A DNA stretch of 64,000 bases from Lacisediminihabitans sp040549465 (GTDB taxonomy: Bacteria; Actinomycetota; Actinomycetes; Actinomycetales; Microbacteriaceae), in NCBI RefSeq assembly GCF_040549465.1, contig NZ_JBEPTL010000007.1, positions 62,001 to 126,000 on the forward strand. The letters run 5' to 3'. The position numbers and the translations under genes are program-made. Positions 52,325-60,845 of this stretch are shown piece after piece. The notes under the pieces are model-generated. The model did not search any database. It saw nothing but the letters and a program-made list of their open reading frames with translations, and had not been told where the DNA came from. Position 1 is the first letter of the stretch; every line of letters begins with the position of its first letter.

Positions 52325-53302
52325 GTGCCAGAGGGTCATTCCGTCCATCGCATCGCCCGCCAGTTCGCGCTGCACTTCGTGGGACACAAAGTCGCAGTGT
52401 CATCGCCACAGGGCCGGTTCGCCGAGGGTGCAGCGCGAATCGACGGCCTCGAGATGACGGATGCCCGTGCCGTCGGCAAGCAGATGTTCCTCGAGTTCGA
52501 TCACTCGTTGTGGTTGTGCGTGCACCTCGGACTCTACGGAGCCTGGGATTTCGCCGGCGACATCACCGCGGATGCGACCACGGCGTCCTCGAACGGCCGC
52601 ATGGGTCAGACCAACCAACGAGGCACGATCCTCGATCGCGACGCCGCCGAGGACTCCGCTGCGAGCATCGGCGCCCCGCGTCGCACGCGGCTGCGGATGT
52701 CCGAGCAGGAGAAGCTCGAAACGCCCATCGAGAGCTTCCCTCCGGAGCCGATCGGAGCGGTGCGGGTGAGACTGCTCACCGACGATGCTGTGGCCGACCT
52801 CCGTGGCCCGACCAAGTGCATCGTGCAGACACCCGACGAGGTGGATGCCGCGATCGGTAAGCTCGGACCGGATCCGCTTGTCGACGATAGCAAAGCCGCG
52901 GAGGAACGTTTCGTCAGCACGGTGCTCAAGAAGTCGACGCCTATCGCCCTGTTGCTGATGGACCAGAACGTCATCAGCGGAATCGGCAATGTCTACCGCG
53001 CCGAGATGCTTTTCCGTGCACGCCTCAACCCGCACACACCGGGCAAGGACCTATCGGTGAAGACAGTTCGTGCGCTCTGGCATGACTGGGGTTACCTGCT
53101 CGGCGTCGGCGTGAAGACCGGCCAGATGCTCACCATGGACGATCTCGACGACGAGTCCTACCGCAAAGCGCTCGCCCATCGCGATGACCGGCACTGGGTA
53201 TATCACCGCACCGGACTACCATGCAGGGTCTGCGGCACGCACATCCTCATGGAGGAGTTGGGCGGCCGCAAGCTCTACTGGTGCCCGAAGGACCAGGCAT
53301 GA
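52325..53302 (+). CDS. Fpg/Nei-family DNA glycosylase (Nei2-like)
   Basis: A 325-residue base-excision enzyme. The catalytic start is PEGHSVHRIARQF (Pro2, Glu3), with GKQMFLEF, VHLGLYGAW and ALLLMDQNVISGIGNVYRAE (helix-two-turn-helix). The C-terminal finger reads CRVCG ... LYWCPKDQA. The fourth expected Cys of the CxxC-CxxC zinc finger is Asp, so metal binding may be altered. It is larger than E. coli Nei because of an insertion at about 90-130. It overlaps paiB by 4 nt. Confidence 0.92.
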   Translation: MPEGHSVHRIARQFALHFVGHKVAVSSPQGRFAEGAARIDGLEMTDARAVGKQMFLEFDHSLWLCVHLGLYGAWDFAGDITADATTASSNGRMGQTNQRGTILDRDAAEDSAASIGAPRRTRLRMSEQEKLETPIESFPPEPIGAVRVRLLTDDAVADLRGPTKCIVQTPDEVDAAIGKLGPDPLVDDSKAAEERFVSTVLKKSTPIALLLMDQNVISGIGNVYRAEMLFRARLNPHTPGKDLSVKTVRALWHDWGYLLGVGVKTGQMLTMDDLDDESYRKALAHRDDRHWVYHRTGLPCRVCGTHILMEELGGRKLYWCPKDQA

Positions 53303-53928
53303 GGCGCACGCCGAGCTACCTCCTCGAGGACGAGGCCGAGGTCAAGCGACTCATCCGCGAGAATCCGTGGGCGACGATCGTGTCCAACACGGATGCCGGG
53401 CTGGTGGCATCGCACTACCCCGTTGTGCTCGAAGAGGGTGCCGACGGTATCAGCATCGTCAGCCACGTCGGCCGGCCCGACGAGCAGCTGCACGAGCTCG
53501 GGCAGCACGAGGTGCTGGTGATCATCCAGGGTCCGCACGGTTACATCTCTCCTGGCTGGTATGACGCCAATCCGGCGGTACCCACTTGGAATCACGTCAC
53601 CGCACACCTCTACGGAACGCCGGAGATTCTCAGCGACGAGGAAAACTACCGTGTTCTCGGTGACCTCGTCGACTTCTTCGAGAACCGGATGCCGGAGCCT
53701 CGTCGTCTCGAACACAACGAGGAATACGCCCGACGTATCGTCAAGGGAACCGCCGGTTTTCGCCTGCGCGTCACCCGATTCGACGCTCGGCTGAAGCTCA
53801 GCCAGACCAAGTCGCCGGAGGTCGTCGCGACCATCATCGACGAACTCGAGCACGGTGAGAACTACGCCCAGCCTGCCCTTGCCCGTGAGATGCGCCGGGT
53901 GCACGAAGGAAACGATTCGGTGCAGTGA
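53299..53928 (+). CDS. PaiB-type FMN-binding protein
   Basis: A 209-residue split-barrel protein. RRTPSYLLEDEAEVKRLIRE, VASHYPVVLEE and SHVGRPDEQLHEL fit the PaiB family (FMN-binding negative transcriptional regulator). QGPHGYISPGWY, VPTWNHVTAHLYGTP and the C-terminal LRVTRFDARLKLSQTKS also match. It may bind FMN or haem; the regulatory role is known only for Bacillus PaiB. The start overlaps the glycosylase stop, and its own stop overlaps the next GTG. Confidence 0.9.
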   Translation: MRRTPSYLLEDEAEVKRLIRENPWATIVSNTDAGLVASHYPVVLEEGADGISIVSHVGRPDEQLHELGQHEVLVIIQGPHGYISPGWYDANPAVPTWNHVTAHLYGTPEILSDEENYRVLGDLVDFFENRMPEPRRLEHNEEYARRIVKGTAGFRLRVTRFDARLKLSQTKSPEVVATIIDELEHGENYAQPALAREMRRVHEGNDSVQ

Positions 53929-55400
53929 CATCGACGCTGTTGCGCGACGCCCGCCTGGTCGGAGGCCCAGATCGGCCGCAGGATGTTCTCGTCGCCGACG
54001 GGGTCGTCACGGCGATTGCCGACTCACTCCAGCCGGGAACCAGCGAGGTCGTAGAACTCGACGGGCGCTACCTCGGCCCAGGGCTCTGGGATCACCACGT
54101 CCACTTCAGCCAGTGGGCACTGGTGAGCCAGCGTCTCGACATCTCTGCTGCAACTTCCGCCGCCGAGGCCGCGGGGATGATCGCGACCCACCTGCTGAGC
54201 CAGCCGGACAAAGCAGTGCAGCTGGTCGGGTTCGGTTTTCGCGACGCACTCTGGCCGGATGCCCCCCACCGCAGTCTCCTCGACGCCGTCGCGCCCGCCG
54301 TGCCGGTGGTGCTGATGAGCGGTGACCTGCACTGCGTCTGGCTCAACTCCGTCGCGCTCACGTTGTTCGGCCACCCATACCACTCGACCGGAGTGCTGCG
54401 AGAACAGGACGCCTTCGCGGTCAACACAGCACTGAGCACGATCCCGGACGACCTGCTCGACCGCTGGGTCGACGAAGCGGCGACCGCCGCCGCAGCAAGG
54501 GGAGTGGTCGGCATCGTCGACCTGGAGATGTCGCTCACCCTCGACTCCTGGACGAGGAGGGTAGCAGCGGGAACCGGTCGACTGCGGGTCGACTGCGGTG
54601 TGTATCCCGAAGACCTGGAGGCAGTGATCGCCCGCGGGTTGAGAACCGGCGATGCGCTGCCCGGTACGGATGGCCTCATCCGGATGGGTCCGTTCAAGAT
54701 CATCATCGATGGTTCGCTCAACACCCGCACTGCGGCGTGCCACGATCCGTTCTCGGGCTTCGAACACGATCCGAATCCGAATGGACTGCTCGCCTATGAG
54801 TTCGATGAACTCGTCGCCTACCTTCGCCGCGCATCATCGAACGGAATTGTTCCTGCCGTGCACGCCATCGGCGACCTCGCCAACCAGCTCGCCCTCGATG
54901 CTTTCGAGGCGGCCGGTGTCGGCGGAGGGATCGAGCACGCACAGCTCATCGCCGTGACCGACTTCGCCCGTTTCGCCTCCCTCGGCGTCACCGCGAGCGT
55001 GCAGCCGGAGCACGCCATGGACGACCGCGACATCGCTGACCTGCTCTGGGCAGGCCGCACCGATCGCGCCTTCGCTTTCGCGAGCCTCGTCGAGGCCGGA
55101 GTGACGCTCCACTTCGGGTCGGATGCGCCCGTAGCCCCGCTTGATCCGTGGGTCACGATGGCGGCGGCGCTCAGCCGCAGTCGCGACGGGCGGGAGTCGT
55201 GGCATCCGGAGCAGCGAACGGATGCGCGAACGTCGTATGCCGCCTCCACCGACGGCCGGACTGCAGTTGCCGTCGGTGACGTCGCCGACCTCGTGGTGAC
55301 CGAGCTGGATCCGCTCATCGCAAGCGATGTCCAGCTGCGGTCGATGCCGGTGTTCGCGACCATGCTCGGCGGCGAATGGACGTTTCGTTTGCTGCGTTAA
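53925..55400 (+). CDS. Amidohydrolase-family protein (YtcJ-like)
   Basis: A 491-residue metal-dependent hydrolase. The HxH metal motif is in LGPGLWDHHVHFSQWA, followed by GPFKIIIDGSLNTRTAACHD, AVHAIGDLANQLALDAFEAA and LHFGSDAPVAPLDPWVTMAA with the catalytic Asp. Family members hydrolyse amides in exocyclic or acylated amines; the substrate is unknown. GTG at 53925 overlaps paiB. A perfect terminator follows. Confidence 0.9.
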   Translation: MTSTLLRDARLVGGPDRPQDVLVADGVVTAIADSLQPGTSEVVELDGRYLGPGLWDHHVHFSQWALVSQRLDISAATSAAEAAGMIATHLLSQPDKAVQLVGFGFRDALWPDAPHRSLLDAVAPAVPVVLMSGDLHCVWLNSVALTLFGHPYHSTGVLREQDAFAVNTALSTIPDDLLDRWVDEAATAAAARGVVGIVDLEMSLTLDSWTRRVAAGTGRLRVDCGVYPEDLEAVIARGLRTGDALPGTDGLIRMGPFKIIIDGSLNTRTAACHDPFSGFEHDPNPNGLLAYEFDELVAYLRRASSNGIVPAVHAIGDLANQLALDAFEAAGVGGGIEHAQLIAVTDFARFASLGVTASVQPEHAMDDRDIADLLWAGRTDRAFAFASLVEAGVTLHFGSDAPVAPLDPWVTMAAALSRSRDGRESWHPEQRTDARTSYAASTDGRTAVAVGDVADLVVTELDPLIASDVQLRSMPVFATMLGGEWTFRLLR

Positions 55401-55403
55401 CGA

Positions 55404-55437
55404 CGGATGCCGCCCCGGCGAATCGGGGCGGCATCCG
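55404..55437. terminator. Perfect bidirectional hairpin between amidohydrolase and dps
   Basis: Arms 55404-55417 (CGGATGCCGCCCCG) and 55424-55437 pair perfectly over 14 bp with a 6-nt loop. It lies 4 nt after the amidohydrolase stop and 14 nt before the end of the convergent dps gene. Confidence 0.88.
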
Positions 55438-55451
55438 TGCTGCTGAGTGGG

Positions 55452-55940
55452 TTACTTCTCGCTGATGTGGGCGAAGAGGAACCAGCGGTCCTTCTCGAGG
55501 CCCCGAGCGATCTCGATCGCGACGTCCTGGCTCACCGGGTCGAGCGCCGCGAGTTCTTCAACGGCCGTGCGCACGGTGGCGAGCGCGGCATCGATGTGAG
55601 CGATGATCTCGGCGATCACGATGTCAGAAGGCTGGAAGCCGGGCGTGAGTTGCGGGGTCGTGGCCTTCGCGGCGACCGTCTGTACACGCACATCGAGCGG
55701 GAGGCCGAGGGCGACGACCCGCTCTGCGGCGGTGTCGGCGTAGTCATGAGCGTGGTCGACCACAGAATCCAGCAGCTCGTGCACTGCCTGGAAGTTGGCG
55801 CCACGAACATGCCAGTGTGCCTGCTTGCCGTCGACGGCGAGGGCGGTGAGGTCGATGACCACCAGCCCGAGGAATTGGGCGACACCAGACGTCACGTCAG
55901 GGTCGATCGCGCTTGTCGGAACTGTCTGCGTTTCGGTCAT
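55452..55940 (-). CDS. dps: Dps-family DNA protection/ferritin-like protein
   Basis: A 162-residue four-helix protein. The ferroxidase region QAHWHVRGANFQAVHELLDS ... DHAHDYADTAAERVVALG has His, Asp and Glu ligands of the Dps type. LEKDRWFLFAHISE ends the protein. It stores iron and protects DNA from peroxide. ATG at 55940 follows GCAGCAGAAA. It is divergent from the histidine kinase gene. Confidence 0.95.
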   Translation of the reverse strand: MTETQTVPTSAIDPDVTSGVAQFLGLVVIDLTALAVDGKQAHWHVRGANFQAVHELLDSVVDHAHDYADTAAERVVALGLPLDVRVQTVAAKATTPQLTPGFQPSDIVIAEIIAHIDAALATVRTAVEELAALDPVSQDVAIEIARGLEKDRWFLFAHISEK

Positions 55941-56160
55941 TTTTCTGCTGCCTTTCGGTTCTGCGTAGTTCAACGCTAGCCAGGCCTCCCTATTCCGCAA
56001 GCAAGCTGAGGCTCTGCTAACACCGCTGCGGCAGGGCTCACTCGCGGCATCCGGGGGTAAACCCCACCCCCGATCTGTGAGGCTGCCGGATGCCGCGCGC
56101 GAGTCGCAAACATGAAGCTGGATGCATGACCGGACCGACTTCGCGATGAAGGACACGACC

Positions 56161-57552
56161 ATGACCACCACTGAGAACAGCGCGATGGCTGCCGAGTCTG
56201 CCACTCTGGATGCTGTGAGCACGACATCCGCTACACCGAAGGGCTCCCTCTACGGACGCCTGTGGCGCACGGTGCCGCAGGAACTCGGATTCCTGCTGGC
56301 GAGCCTGCCGATCGTGATCTTCGCGACGGTGATCCTCTGGGTCGGTATCTCGCTGGGCATCGGCCTGCTGCTGACATTCATCGGCATCTTCATCGTCATC
56401 GCGACGCTCTACGTCGCGCGGGGGTTCGGCACTTTCGAACTCATTCGCCTGCGCGGTGCCGGTCGTCCCGTCATCAAGCGTCCGAACTGGAACCCGTACA
56501 GGGTGTCCGGATTCTGGGCGAACATTTTCGGCACCGTTCTCAACCCGCACTACTGGCTCTATCTCGTGCACGCACTGTTGGTGAACATCGTGGTCGGGGC
56601 GGTGACCTGGGCGGTCTCCTTCGCCTGGGTGGTCACGGCCCTTTCCGGCATCACCTACTGGATTTATTCGCGCTGGATTCCGACCGGCGACAACGGTTGG
56701 ACGCTCTACGACTGGGTGAAGCGCACCTTCTTCCCCGCCTGGAACATGGATCCGCAGACCGCCGACGCCCTGCTCTACTTCCTGATCGGCGCGATCTTCC
56801 TGGCGACTCTTCCCTTCGTCACCCGGGGACTGACCATGGTGCACTACGGCATCGCACTCGGGATGCTCGGGCGCTTCCGGGTGGCAGAGCTGCAGGGCGA
56901 GGTCGCGGGGCTCTCCGCATCGCGCACCGCGGCGGTTTCGGCGGAGGGCACCTCGCTCAGGCGGTTGGAGCGCGACATCCACGACGGTCCGCAGCAACGA
57001 CTGGTGCGGATGCAGATGGATCTCGCTTCCGCCGACCGCCAGCTGGCCGACGATCCTGAGAAGGCACGCACTCTTATCGCCGAGGCCATGGAGCAGTCGC
57101 GCGAGGCGCTCGAAGAACTCAGGGCCCTCTCCCGCGGATTCGCGCCGCCGATCCTGCTCGACCGTGGGCTGGTGGCGGCCATCGAGTCGCTCTCCGACCG
57201 CAGCACCATCCCGGTGCGAATCGTCAACCTGCTTGCGCCAGGGGCGGATCTCCCACAGGAGATCGAGCGCAACGCCTACTTCGTCGCGGCTGAGATGCTG
57301 ACGAATGTGGCCAAGCACTCCGGCGCGAACGACATCGAGTTACGACTCGAACTGCGACGCATCCCGGAGCCAGATGCCACCTGGCTGGATGTCGTGGTTG
57401 CCGACAACGGGATCGGCGGGGCCATCGCGCAGCCCGGCCACGGCATCGCGGGCCTCGAGGAACGCCTACGTGGTCTCGGCGGAACCCTCGAGATCAGCAG
57501 TCCGGCCGGTGGACCGACGGTGATCTCGGCTCACCTGCCGGTGACCTACTAA
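56161..57552 (+). CDS. Two-component sensor histidine kinase with N-terminal sensor domain; no response regulator nearby
   Basis: A 463-residue protein. The first 240 residues form a membrane sensor (about five to six helices, PF13796-like) starting after RLWRTVPQELGFLLASLPIV. A HisKA_3 dimerisation helix follows, with phosphoacceptor His274 in ERDIHDGPQQRL. The HATPase domain has NAYFVAAEMLTNVAKHSGA, VVADNGIGGA and GHGIAGLEERLRGLGG. It autophosphorylates and should pass phosphate to a LuxR-type regulator. The usual regulator gene immediately downstream is missing. ATG at 56161 follows GAAGGACACG and is preferred to 56122. Confidence 0.9.
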   Translation: MTTTENSAMAAESATLDAVSTTSATPKGSLYGRLWRTVPQELGFLLASLPIVIFATVILWVGISLGIGLLLTFIGIFIVIATLYVARGFGTFELIRLRGAGRPVIKRPNWNPYRVSGFWANIFGTVLNPHYWLYLVHALLVNIVVGAVTWAVSFAWVVTALSGITYWIYSRWIPTGDNGWTLYDWVKRTFFPAWNMDPQTADALLYFLIGAIFLATLPFVTRGLTMVHYGIALGMLGRFRVAELQGEVAGLSASRTAAVSAEGTSLRRLERDIHDGPQQRLVRMQMDLASADRQLADDPEKARTLIAEAMEQSREALEELRALSRGFAPPILLDRGLVAAIESLSDRSTIPVRIVNLLAPGADLPQEIERNAYFVAAEMLTNVAKHSGANDIELRLELRRIPEPDATWLDVVVADNGIGGAIAQPGHGIAGLEERLRGLGGTLEISSPAGGPTVISAHLPVTY

Positions 57553-58060
57553 TCAAACCCGTCGGTTGCTCGATTGCGCAGCGATCAACGACGCTCTCCG
57601 GCGCCGCCTCTCAGGTGCGTGAATCGGATGCGACGATTTCCAACAGTTCGTCGACCGACCATTGATCGCCGGCATGCGCCCCATACTTCACCGCAACGAC
57701 GATCCCATCGCTGTTGACCAGGATGTCGGCAGTACACGTGGTACGAGCGGTCGTTGTCATCGCGCCGAGGAGAGCTCGGGGCAGGGTGGGCCAGGCGCCG
57801 AGAAGGGCGGTCGACGATCGCTCTACCCCGAACTTGCGGTAAGAGGTACTGGTGGGGATCCGCTACTACCGTCATCGGCAGTTCACTTTCGTAGCGGATC
57901 ACTTCCTCGCCCGTGGAGTGGAAGACGACGACGTCGTCGAGGGTCGGTTGGCCGAATGGCATGAACAGCACTCACGCCACCGGCAACTCGTTGAACCCCC
58001 AACATCGGTCAGGCCGCGACGAGGGCTTCGTCAGAGTTCGCGAAATGAACGCTGATGTCA
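57553..58060. other. Gap holding a peroxiredoxin remnant
   Basis: About 500 bp between the histidine kinase and the DoxX-linked operon. It contains no intact gene. The only recognisable content is the truncated peroxiredoxin-like sequence on the minus strand and about 100 bp of unassigned sequence. Confidence 0.6.
57611..57962 (-). pseudogene. AhpC/TSA-type peroxiredoxin-like gene, truncated and frameshifted
   Basis: Reading from 57962, the frame gives VVVFHSTGEEVIRYESELP followed by MTVVADPHQYL, the second half of a peroxiredoxin-like domain. Near 57841-57842 one extra T shifts the frame. The frame then continues as YRKFGVERSSTALLGAWPTL and ends EIVASDSRT at 57611. The N-terminal part with the catalytic Cys is absent: the sequence before DVVVFHST does not match. 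It was probably the last gene of the DoxX operon, on the same strand. Confidence 0.7.
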
Positions 58061-58453
58061 TCAGCTCTCCTCTCGCACCGGCCGCGAGGTGATCCATATC
58101 GCGATGAACGCGGTGCCGAGTCCGACCATGAGCGCGGCAGCATTGACCGAGCCGGAGATGATGCCGATCGTCGCACCGTAGGTGACGAGGCGCACCAACC
58201 CGACGACGATCAGGATCGCGCCGGCCGCAAGCAGGAGCACGGGTTTCCGTAGTGCACAGCCGAGTGCGGCGAGGGCACCCAGCGCGACCAGCACGAGTGC
58301 CTGCACCAGGTTGACCGAGACGAACTGTAGCGGCGTGTAGTGCAGCAGGGAGAACAGGGAGCTCAGCGCGGTGAAGCCAGCGACGATCAGGCCGCGGATA
58401 CGCCAGGCCGTTGACGTGGGAGCGGAAGGGATAGTGCGTGTGGTGGCGCTCAT
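58061..58453 (-). CDS. Small integral membrane protein next to DoxX
   Basis: A 130-residue protein with about four helices, including IRGLIVAGFTALSSLFSLLH, VNLVQALVLVALGALAALG, PVLLLAAGAILIVVGLVRLV and SVNAAALMVGLGTAFIAIWI. No charged motif is recognised. ATG at 58453 overlaps the DoxX stop (ATGA), so both should be made in equal amounts and may form a membrane complex. The family is not known to me. Confidence 0.75.
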   Translation of the reverse strand: MSATTRTIPSAPTSTAWRIRGLIVAGFTALSSLFSLLHYTPLQFVSVNLVQALVLVALGALAALGCALRKPVLLLAAGAILIVVGLVRLVTYGATIGIISGSVNAAALMVGLGTAFIAIWITSRPVREES

Positions 58454-59004
58454 GAGAGCACCATCGCAATCCGGGCCGGCCGACCTGGGGTGAGCGACCA
58501 TCGGGGTCTCAGCAGTCCATCGACACCGGCGATCCGCCCAGCCGCGGTGGCCAGAATCACGAACTGCGCAGCGAACATCAGGTAGTAGCTCCACTGCCAT
58601 TCCCCTGGGGTGTTCAACACCGACAGGGTGATGGCCACGGTCTGCAGGATGCCGATGGCCGCCCAGAATCGCGTCAGGAATCCTGCGAGCAGGAACGCGC
58701 CGAGGCAGAATTCTGCGATCAGCACCCCCCAGCCGAACAGAGCGAAGTTGGGGTCGATGACGTTCTGTACCAGCCAGCTGAAGGCCCCGAGCACCGGATG
58801 CTTCACCGCGTCGGCGGTGTACTGGTACAGCCCGTTGTGCGCAGCCTGCCCGAAGTCGGGCGGACGTTTCCAGTTCACGTTCTGCAGCCACATCAGTCCC
58901 ACTGCGATCCGCACGGCGGCGAGCACTGCGCGAGTAGGCCGCCCGATCGCGATCGCGTTGACCTCCCGCTCACCGGCGGTCACATGCGTTCTGGTTCCTG
59001 TCAT
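58450..59004 (-). CDS. DoxX/DoxD-family membrane protein
   Basis: A 184-residue four-helix membrane protein: LAAVRIAVGLMWLQNVNWKR, FGWGVLIAEFCLGAFLLAGF with FLTRFWAAIGILQTVAITLS, and NTPGEWQWSYYLMFAAQFVI. The DoxX/DoxD fold is the thiosulfate:quinone oxidoreductase small-subunit family and is also found in oxidoreductase complexes of other function. ATG at 59004 is preferred over upstream starts. It lies between the radical SAM gene (18 nt gap) and the small membrane protein. Confidence 0.85.
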   Translation of the reverse strand: MTGTRTHVTAGEREVNAIAIGRPTRAVLAAVRIAVGLMWLQNVNWKRPPDFGQAAHNGLYQYTADAVKHPVLGAFSWLVQNVIDPNFALFGWGVLIAEFCLGAFLLAGFLTRFWAAIGILQTVAITLSVLNTPGEWQWSYYLMFAAQFVILATAAGRIAGVDGLLRPRWSLTPGRPARIAMVLS

Positions 59005-59021
59005 TTCGTTCTCGTTCCCGT

Positions 59022-60020
59022 TCAGGCGCAGGCGAACATGGCCGACGCGGCCGTAACCGACGACCACTGTTGGGCGAAGAGGTCGCTGACCCGGTCGAGA
59101 GAGGGGGTGAGGGGCAGAATCTGGCGACTCACGAGCGCGTTCTCGTCAAGCGCGGCGACGGGATGCCAGTAGACACCCTTTGCCGTGACGGTCACCTCCG
59201 GGATCAGCGACTCGCGGGCGAAAGCCACCCCCTCCTCGGCGACTCCCTGCCGGGCGATGGGGCGGATCACCTGGTCGGATCGCGGGATCCCGAGTCCATC
59301 GAATAGAGCGTGCAGCTCGTCGAGGGCGGGATCATCGTTCGCCGAGATGGTCGCGGCGACCCGAACGGTGAAGCCCTCGTCGAGTGCAATCCGGATGCCG
59401 GAGAGCGCCCGTTTCCAGCTCCCGGCGCCGCGGTGTGAATCGTGCACCTCAGCGGTTGGGGAGTCCACACTGATCTGCAGCGCGAAGCCCTCGCGCGGCA
59501 TCGCCTGCAATTTGCGCAGCCCCTGGCCGCGGAACAGCATTCCGTTGGTCAGCAACGTGGTCGGCAGCCGGTCGACGCAGGCCCGTACGATGACATCGAT
59601 GTCGGGTAGCAGAAACGGCTCGCCGCCGGTGAGGTACAGCGACCGCACGCCCCAGTCGGCGGCTTCGGCGACGAGTGCCAGGATGTTGTCGATGCCAAGC
59701 AGTCGCGGGTCCGTCTTCGGTGATGAGGCCACGCAACAGTAATCGCAGGCCAGGTTGCAGTGAAAGTTCGTGTACAGCCAGAGCCGCGCCCCGGGCATCC
59801 GGTCGGCGGGGATCATGCTTCCAGGGTTGCGCGGCCGGCCTCGGCCTATAGTGACCTGACCGGTATCCTGTTCGACCATCAGGGTGTTGACGAGGGTGTT
59901 GCCGGTCTTCTCGCACCAGCGGCGCACCAGATCCAGTTCGCTCGCCGACGCCACCGAAAACTCAGCCGTATCGCCCTCGGCCATTTGTTCGACGATGCGC
60001 ATGAGCGCCATGACTACCAT
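59022..60020 (-). CDS. Radical SAM enzyme with an N-terminal TusA-like domain
   Basis: A 332-residue protein. The first 60 residues resemble a TusA-like fold (ALMRIVEQMAEGDTAEFSV ... LVRRWCEKTGNTLVNTL) but lack the CPxP motif. The radical SAM domain follows, with cluster motif FHCNLACDYCC (CxxxCxxC, near 100-107), SAM-binding LYLTGGEPFLLPD and QISVDSPTAEVHD. There is no SPASM domain and no C-terminal Cys cluster, though a lone Cys lies near the C-terminus. The substrate is unknown. It overlaps the PhnD-like gene by 7 nt. Confidence 0.85.
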   Translation of the reverse strand: MVVMALMRIVEQMAEGDTAEFSVASASELDLVRRWCEKTGNTLVNTLMVEQDTGQVTIGRGRPRNPGSMIPADRMPGARLWLYTNFHCNLACDYCCVASSPKTDPRLLGIDNILALVAEAADWGVRSLYLTGGEPFLLPDIDVIVRACVDRLPTTLLTNGMLFRGQGLRKLQAMPREGFALQISVDSPTAEVHDSHRGAGSWKRALSGIRIALDEGFTVRVAATISANDDPALDELHALFDGLGIPRSDQVIRPIARQGVAEEGVAFARESLIPEVTVTAKGVYWHPVAALDENALVSRQILPLTPSLDRVSDLFAQQWSSVTAASAMFACA

Positions 60021-60838
60021 CGGGAGTCGACGCCCTGTTCCGCGATCGCCGCAAATAGCCCGTCATAGCCCTCGAGGTGCGGTTCGACCCATTGGGTGAG
60101 TCCCTCGAGTTCGAGGATGCGCCGGTGCGCTGGCACCTCCCAGTCCATGGCAAGAAGCTTCGCCACCCACGGCGCATAGACCGACTCAGGCAGGGTGTCG
60201 AGAGCGGTGAACATGCAGTGCGAGTAGGTCTCGGTCTGCCATACCGGCTCGAGCATCCCAGGCATTAGGTCGCCGCGACCGATGTTCTCCCACACCGTGA
60301 TGCCGATGGCAGCGACATCAGCATCGCCGGCAAGTACCGCATCGATCGCGTCCAGCTCGCTGCGCCCGGTGTCACCGTGTTTGCCGATGTCACTATTGAA
60401 GCGCTGGATGTGCATGTGGTCGACGTCCACCCCCGCTGCGCGAAGGTAGTGCAGAGGCAGGATTGCCGCGTGAGCTGAGTCTGCCGACCCGAGTGCCAGT
60501 CGCCGGGTCGCGATGTCGCCGGGGCCCGACCAACCGCTTTCCGCGGCCGCCAGGAACACCGTTGAAAACTTGGCGTCCGTGTCGCGCATGGCGAGCGCCC
60601 TCACGTGCCCGTCGGTCTGCAGAACCGCGCGCGCATACGCGAGGTTGGTATTCCAGGCGATGTCGATCATTCCCGCCTGCAGCGCGTCGACCAGGCGTCC
60701 GTAGTTCGAGAACAGCACGAAATCCATGGTCGTACTGGGGTCGTCGAAGTATTCGCGGATGCCTTCCCAGATGGGAACGACGTTCGGCGTGTAGGCGACC
60801 GCTCCGACGAGCAGAGGCGCTCCGACGAGCTTCGACAT
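60014..60838 (-). CDS. PhnD/SsuA-like substrate-binding protein without signal peptide
   Basis: A 274-residue protein of the type II periplasmic-binding fold. It has VGAVAYTPNVVPIWEGIREYF at the start, DALQAGMIDIAWNTNLAYARAV and LGSADSAHAAILPLHYLRAAG, typical of phosphonate/sulfonate-type binding proteins. No signal peptide or lipobox is found at the chosen ATG (60838), and no ABC permease or ATPase is present. It would therefore act in the cytosol, perhaps as a ligand-binding or enzyme subunit for the operon. Confidence 0.78.
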   Translation of the reverse strand: MSKLVGAPLLVGAVAYTPNVVPIWEGIREYFDDPSTTMDFVLFSNYGRLVDALQAGMIDIAWNTNLAYARAVLQTDGHVRALAMRDTDAKFSTVFLAAAESGWSGPGDIATRRLALGSADSAHAAILPLHYLRAAGVDVDHMHIQRFNSDIGKHGDTGRSELDAIDAVLAGDADVAAIGITVWENIGRGDLMPGMLEPVWQTETYSHCMFTALDTLPESVYAPWVAKLLAMDWEVPAHRRILELEGLTQWVEPHLEGYDGLFAAIAEQGVDSRW

Positions 60839-60845
60839 CCGAAAC

